A stretch of DNA of 64,000 nucleotides from Prosthecobacter sp. (GTDB taxonomy: Bacteria > Verrucomicrobiota > Verrucomicrobiia > Verrucomicrobiales > Verrucomicrobiaceae). The notes below the pieces were generated by a model, which had not been told where the DNA came from, searched no databases, and saw only the letters and a program-made list of their open reading frames with translations. This document shows, in pieces, positions 59,074 through 64,000 of this stretch (position 1 is its first letter; each line of letters opens with the position of its first letter). The DNA lies in contig JAUREI010000001.1 in assembly GCA_030827515.1 (NCBI GenBank), positions 1-64,000 of the forward strand, read 5' to 3'. A program made the translations under genes and the position numbers.

Positions 59074-61416
59074 TCACTGCAGCACGTTTTCGCCACGATT
59101 CTCCTTCTGCTGGAGGGTCACCGGCCAGCCAGGAAACTGGTTCGACGGCTTGCCATCCGTGGCATCAATGAGGAAGCGGAAAGACTCGATGTGATAGGTC
59201 AGTTTTTCGGTGTCAAAGGTGATGAAACCGAAGCCACTGCCCTTCTCGTGCGCCTTGTCGTAGCGGTTGGGAGCCTGACCGACGAGCGGGTTGCCAACGG
59301 CATAGACGTAGGCCTTGTTGCCAAGACCCTCGATAAACTCGCCGGTGTCGGGCAGACCGTGCCGAGGCCGGTTGGCGTGCGGCATCTTCAGGTCGTCGGG
59401 CCGCCACCAGCGCGGATAACCGGCGGCGATGGCCGGTGTGCAGAACGACCAGTTGCTGTCGCGCTGCTTTTCCACGCCATACTGCACCAGAGTGGTCAAG
59501 TGCTGGTCGCCGTTGATGTGCAGGGCCATGGAGGAACGCATCAGATCGATCGTGCGATTGCGCGGAGTCTGCGGCCAACCGCCGGAATCGAGGTCGGCCT
59601 TCAGATAACCGTCGAAGCCGCCGTGATGGGTGGCGACGTTGGCCAGGACCGTCTGGCTCAGCACGGCCTTGAGCTTGTGCCCCCGCCAGTCGCCGGCCCA
59701 TTCCTTGAGGAACTGCTCCTGGCGCTCGCCCAGCAGGACCAAGCCGAGTTGATCGAGTTTTGACGTGTCGAAATCGGCGTCCAGAACGTGGTCGGCGCGA
59801 CCGCCGCCAGTGTCGACCTTCTCCGGACCACTTTTCCATTGGCGGTCGGCCAGGATGGCGAAGCTGACACCGCCATAGACCATGTCGCCGTAGTAGACGC
59901 TGATGTCCTGCAGCACCGGCTTGCTGTCATAGGGATCCGGGTGATGGGCGCAGTTCGTCTTGTGGACGGCATTGACCATGCGCGCCGGCTGAATGTAGCC
60001 CCCCTTCGAGGAGGCCCCGCTGTCGCCGACGTCCATCGGCTTGCCACCCTCTCCCCAGATGTTGCCCTGGAAGACGTCGTGATCGTCGGGCAGGCAGAGC
60101 GTGGGGGCGTTGCGCATCACCTCGCGGAAGGCCCAGCCGTGCTGGTAGAACTTGCGCAGGTAGTTCAGAATGGCGCGTTCGGCGTTGTCGCGAATGATGC
60201 CAAAACCGCCGTGGTTTTCATAGATCTGGTCTCCGGAAAAGAAGACCAAGTCGGGATCGAGCCTGACCAGGTTTTCAGCGACCGGCGCATACGGGAAGCC
60301 ATAGTCGTTCTGACAGGTGAGCGCCGCCATGCGCAGGGGTCGCCCCTCGGGATTGGCCTTGATGGTCCCGGCCCACTCGTGGTCGGTGTGGCTGCCGTCG
60401 GTGTGTTTTTCACGGTAGACAACCTTGTAGGGGGTGGCGCGTTTGGCGTCCCAGTTGGGGATGCGAAAGGTCGCCGTCCAGGCATCGGTGTCGAGCCGGG
60501 CGGTGCCGAGCGACTTCCATCCGCCGTCCTTTTCGATGCGCAACTCGACATCCGGATGGTCCTTGGCACCGAGGGGGCCGGTGAGGGCACTGAGCTTCAT
60601 GACGAACCCCTCCGCTCCCCGCGAGTCACTCAGCGAATACATGGTCCAGAGGATCGGACCGAACCGGTTGGCCTCGTTGACGGTGAAGGCGTCCCCTTCG
60701 AGGGTCCAGTTCTGGAATCGGTATCGACCTCCGGTCGCATTGCCCCCGGCCTTGCCCTTCTTGCCCTTGGCGGCACCGGCGCCGCCGGCCGCGAAGTTGT
60801 TGGCAATCGAAATGTTGCCAAGCACCTTGTCAGCCGGGACTCGATGGCTGACGCTCGCGAGAGCCGTCCCACGATCGGCGTCGGAAGCCGTCAGGGTGAG
60901 CAAGCACTCCGCCCCCTCGGTCCTGCCCTGGAGGACCAGGCGCAGGCGCGGACGGGTCGCCCCATCGGCAACAGCCGCATTCTTCGGACCCAGAATGAGT
61001 TGCCCTCCCTGCCAGCCGGCGTTGATGCCGTTCTGCACAAAACAGTTGCTGCGATGCTCGTCGATTTCGCTGCGCAGGCCGATGCGAAAACCGGCTCCGC
61101 CGTCGCTTTTCAAGGTCTCCAACCGCGTCAGGGTGACAGCCATCGAGAAGGAACCGGCCTGCGTGACCTGATGGGTGAGCGAGTGAACGCTGCGTCCAGG
61201 TCCCGCATTGAGACATTCGGCGCCGCCGTCACGCACACACCAGTCCTCCATCGGATTGGCCCAGAATTCACCGCCGAGAAAGACGCGATCGTGGGTCCGC
61301 GCCCACGGATCCACGGACGGTGCCGCTGCGGAAAGTGGCTCGCGACCCGTGAAGCTGGCGAGGGTTCCGGCAGTGAAAAGCTTGAGGCTGGTGCGTCGGG
61401 TCAGGGGCGTGCTCAT
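59074..61416 (-). CDS. Secreted PhoD-like alkaline phosphatase-family protein
   Basis: Tat-like signal [67 protein letters not shown]. Confidence 0.82.
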   Translation of the reverse strand: MSTPLTRRTSLKLFTAGTLASFTGREPLSAAAPSVDPWARTHDRVFLGGEFWANPMEDWCVRDGGAECLNAGPGRSVHSLTHQVTQAGSFSMAVTLTRLETLKSDGGAGFRIGLRSEIDEHRSNCFVQNGINAGWQGGQLILGPKNAAVADGATRPRLRLVLQGRTEGAECLLTLTASDADRGTALASVSHRVPADKVLGNISIANNFAAGGAGAAKGKKGKAGGNATGGRYRFQNWTLEGDAFTVNEANRFGPILWTMYSLSDSRGAEGFVMKLSALTGPLGAKDHPDVELRIEKDGGWKSLGTARLDTDAWTATFRIPNWDAKRATPYKVVYREKHTDGSHTDHEWAGTIKANPEGRPLRMAALTCQNDYGFPYAPVAENLVRLDPDLVFFSGDQIYENHGGFGIIRDNAERAILNYLRKFYQHGWAFREVMRNAPTLCLPDDHDVFQGNIWGEGGKPMDVGDSGASSKGGYIQPARMVNAVHKTNCAHHPDPYDSKPVLQDISVYYGDMVYGGVSFAILADRQWKSGPEKVDTGGGRADHVLDADFDTSKLDQLGLVLLGERQEQFLKEWAGDWRGHKLKAVLSQTVLANVATHHGGFDGYLKADLDSGGWPQTPRNRTIDLMRSSMALHINGDQHLTTLVQYGVEKQRDSNWSFCTPAIAAGYPRWWRPDDLKMPHANRPRHGLPDTGEFIEGLGNKAYVYAVGNPLVGQAPNRYDKAHEKGSGFGFITFDTEKLTYHIESFRFLIDATDGKPSNQFPGWPVTLQQKENRGENVLQ

Positions 61417-61475
61417 GAACCCCTGAAAACGTCCAAACCAGGCAAAACGATCAGCCTTTTTTGGTTGGATCGCTG

Positions 61476-63434
61476 TCAGGGTTCACAGAGCCTGCGCAGG
61501 GCCTCGATGTCGCCATACTTCACCGCGCCCGGCACAAAATGAACGCTCCAAGGATCGGTCAGATCGGCAAAACGAAAACCGTCCGTCTCCGCCTCCACAT
61601 CCGTCAAACCGAGCAGGGCACCGGCAGCGAGGGCGATGGGGCCGGCCCCATGGGTGCCACGCAATTGCAGTTTCTTCAGGGGGTATTCGGCACGTCCTTG
61701 CATCATGGTGACCATCGTCATGGCGTCATGAACGCGCCGGGCGAACAAGCTGGGATTGTAGCCGAAGGTGTAACCGCTGAACTCGCGAAAATCGTTGGGC
61801 TTCGTGCGCAGGTTGTCGCCCGCCTTCGGCTGTTCGGTTGCACCCTGCAGGTACAGGACCGGACAAGCCACCGCCTTGCCGTCATCCAAAAGGGCGCGCG
61901 CGGCCGGCGTCGGGCCCGATGCACCATGGATGCTTTCGCCCCCCTCCAGACTCAGCCAGAGCACGGCTTCGCCACGCCAATCTTTGGGGTAGAGAAAGGT
62001 TGCACGAACTTCCTCGCCCTGCGCCTTCAGGCGGGTGACGCCCTCCATGAGCAGATAATCGCCGCGATCCTCCTTGCTGAGCAACTCGTACTCGACCTGG
62101 TCCGCGGCAGGGGCACCGCGGCCGATGAGAACCTCCCAGGCCGTCCCCACGGTGGCACGCAGCGTCGCCTTGTCAGCCCCGTGCACGAGCGGCTCGATGC
62201 GGCTGGAATCCTGCTCACTCATCCAGGCGCAGATGGCCTCCTCGTGCGGAGTGCCAACCTGGTCGCCCTTCGGCGCGGGATGACCACCGGTCCAGACTGA
62301 CAACTCCTCACGACCGAGCACTCGGAACTCGCGCTCCTGCCCGGGGTTGTCCAGCCCGAGACGGAAATGGCGGTTGTAAAAGGCGTACATCGCCTTGCGT
62401 GAGGGCAGGTTGTAGTTGTGCGGAAACTGGGTCGCGATATGGGCGGTGATGCGGTCGGGGACACCCAGTTTTTGATACAAATCCTTCAGCTCCGGCAGGC
62501 CCTTGGTGGCAAGCTCCTTGGTCCAGTCATCAGCGGCCGTGACCCCAAGCGGGCGCGGGGCGACAAGAGCCGCGATGTCGATGTTACCCTGGCCGATGCG
62601 AAGGTGGTGGCTGTTCTCACAGGTGCAGCCCCCCTGCATGGCGGTGGAAACCATGACGCAGGGAAAGGCTGCGGCCACACGCGGATCAAGACCGGCAATC
62701 ATCATCGTCTGAGTGCCACCGCCACTGGCGCCGGTGCAGCCGATGCGGTCCGGATCAACCCCATCGAGGGTGAGAAGGAAGTCAACCGCACGCAGTCCAT
62801 TCCAGGTCTGCAATCCAAAGTAGGTCTGCAGGCGAAGGTCGGCCGACGGGCTGAGGAAACCTGTTTTGGCGGCACCATGGCGGTGTGCGGTGAACTGCAC
62901 GGAGTCGGCATAACCGAGCATGTCATACAGAAAGGCCGCGCAGCCCATGCGCGCGAGCTGGATACAGCGTGCCTGAAGGGGCGAACGCGCGGCGCACTCC
63001 AATTCCTCGGCACCGGTGTCGAGTTCCTTCTTCGTCGCCGGCGAACCCGCACCGCGGTCCATGAAACGGCCGTCCGGCCAATGGCCATGCGGACAGAGCA
63101 CGGCGGGCATCTTCGCCGGCCGCTTTTTCGGCAGATACAGGCTGCCGGTGACAAAATGTCCCGGCAGACTCTCGAAGAACACCCGGTCGACCGTGTAGTC
63201 ATCTTCCTCGACACGACCGTGGATGACGGCGTTGAGCGGGGTTTTTTCCGGCATGGGCCAGAGACCCGCGGCGACGGCCACTCGGCGCTCAATCTCGGTG
63301 CGGCGCGCCGGCCAGGCCTCCTTCGAGGCGACCGGGGTCATGGGGAAGTAGCCGTTGAGGTCGCGCATTTCGCGCGTGGGCGTCTGGGCCTCGGCAAGAC
63401 CGGCGGCGAAGAGAAAGAGGAGGAAGGGCTTCAT
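61476..63434 (-). CDS. Secreted alpha/beta hydrolase (acetyl xylan esterase/dienelactone hydrolase-like)
   Basis: Signal peptide [40 protein letters not shown]; nucleophile elbow [28 protein letters not shown]. Confidence 0.82.
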   Translation of the reverse strand: MKPFLLFLFAAGLAEAQTPTREMRDLNGYFPMTPVASKEAWPARRTEIERRVAVAAGLWPMPEKTPLNAVIHGRVEEDDYTVDRVFFESLPGHFVTGSLYLPKKRPAKMPAVLCPHGHWPDGRFMDRGAGSPATKKELDTGAEELECAARSPLQARCIQLARMGCAAFLYDMLGYADSVQFTAHRHGAAKTGFLSPSADLRLQTYFGLQTWNGLRAVDFLLTLDGVDPDRIGCTGASGGGTQTMMIAGLDPRVAAAFPCVMVSTAMQGGCTCENSHHLRIGQGNIDIAALVAPRPLGVTAADDWTKELATKGLPELKDLYQKLGVPDRITAHIATQFPHNYNLPSRKAMYAFYNRHFRLGLDNPGQEREFRVLGREELSVWTGGHPAPKGDQVGTPHEEAICAWMSEQDSSRIEPLVHGADKATLRATVGTAWEVLIGRGAPAADQVEYELLSKEDRGDYLLMEGVTRLKAQGEEVRATFLYPKDWRGEAVLWLSLEGGESIHGASGPTPAARALLDDGKAVACPVLYLQGATEQPKAGDNLRTKPNDFREFSGYTFGYNPSLFARRVHDAMTMVTMMQGRAEYPLKKLQLRGTHGAGPIALAAGALLGLTDVEAETDGFRFADLTDPWSVHFVPGAVKYGDIEALRRLCEP

Positions 63435-63508
63435 GGAGGCAGATCAACCCCATACGCCGGCCGCCGCACCGATTCATCAGCGCGACGCAGAAGTTCTGCG
63501 CCACCGGC

Positions 63509-64000
63509 TCAGTTGAGCGGCTTCAACTCGGGCAGAACGAACTTGCCATCCTTGCGGATCAGCTTGCCATCGAAGCGAATTTCGCCGCCCCCATATTCGG
63601 GGCGCTGGATGCAAACGAGGTCCCAGTGCACCTGGCTGCGATTGCCGTTGTCGGCAATGCCCTCGTAGGCCTGCCCCGGAGTGAAATGGAAGCTGCCACC
63701 GATCTTTTCGTCGAAAAGGATGTCGCGCATCGGCTCGCGGATTTCGCGATTGAAGCCGATGGCGAACTCGCCGATGTAGCGGGCGCCCTCGTCGCTGTCG
63801 AGGATGCGGTTGATCGCCTCGGTGTTGTTGGCCGTGGCCTTGACGATGCGGCCCTTGCTGAATTCCAGGCGCACGGAGTCGAAGGCGATTCCCTGGTAGA
63901 TGGTCGGCGCGTTGTAACTGATGATCCCCTCGACACTGTCGCGCACCGGCGCGCTGAAGCATTCACCGTCGGGGATGTTGTGGCGGCCGCCGCAGGCGAT
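63509..64000 (-). CDS. M29-family aminopeptidase-like protein, N-terminus beyond right window edge
   Basis: Minus-strand reading from the edge: [59 protein letters not shown]...IGEFAIGFN...[18 protein letters not shown], matching the M29 C-terminal region. Confidence 0.85.
   Translation of the reverse strand: MACGGRHNIPDGECFSAPVRDSVEGIISYNAPTIYQGIAFDSVRLEFSKGRIVKATANNTEAINRILDSDEGARYIGEFAIGFNREIREPMRDILFDEKIGGSFHFTPGQAYEGIADNGNRSQVHWDLVCIQRPEYGGGEIRFDGKLIRKDGKFVLPELKPLN

Noticed and set aside
1-64000. CRISPR arrays, tRNA/rRNA genes, prophage or IS elements
   Set aside because: No regularly spaced repeats, no transposase/integrase motifs and no recognisable tRNA or rRNA sequences were seen; tRNAscan, Rfam and ISfinder runs would be needed to exclude them fully.

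Overview
High-GC (visually ~60-65%) bacterial chromosome window. Gene content, including a four-gene Verru_Chthon-type pseudopilin cassette, suggests Verrucomicrobia/Opitutae-like. The large majority is coding. I support about 49 CDSs, two of them truncated by the window edges. Core genes recognised: phoB-phoR, phoU, secA, dciA-like, argC-argJ, gdhA, folP, yggS, bcp, mnmE, uxaC, fabD, tilS, topB-like, hisS, recF, glgB and dhaK-like. No rRNA, tRNA, CRISPR array or transposase was recognised by eye. Most notable items: (1) a cNMP-binding-domain sensor histidine kinase split into two ORFs by an exact 17-bp tandem duplication, where one repeat copy restores a continuous kinase frame; (2) a GT4 glycosyltransferase + PlcP-like metallophosphoesterase + phoU operon divergent from phoBR, suggesting phosphate-starvation lipid remodelling; (3) an overlapping five-gene pseudopilin cassette whose gene order resembles gspH-I-J-K plus a secreted fifth protein; (4) a DUF2868/DUF3482-GTPase pair with a 10-G tract in the coding sequence; (5) a run of secreted hydrolases of unknown substrate at the right end. 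Family assignments come from reading the translations and motifs; no database search was run.
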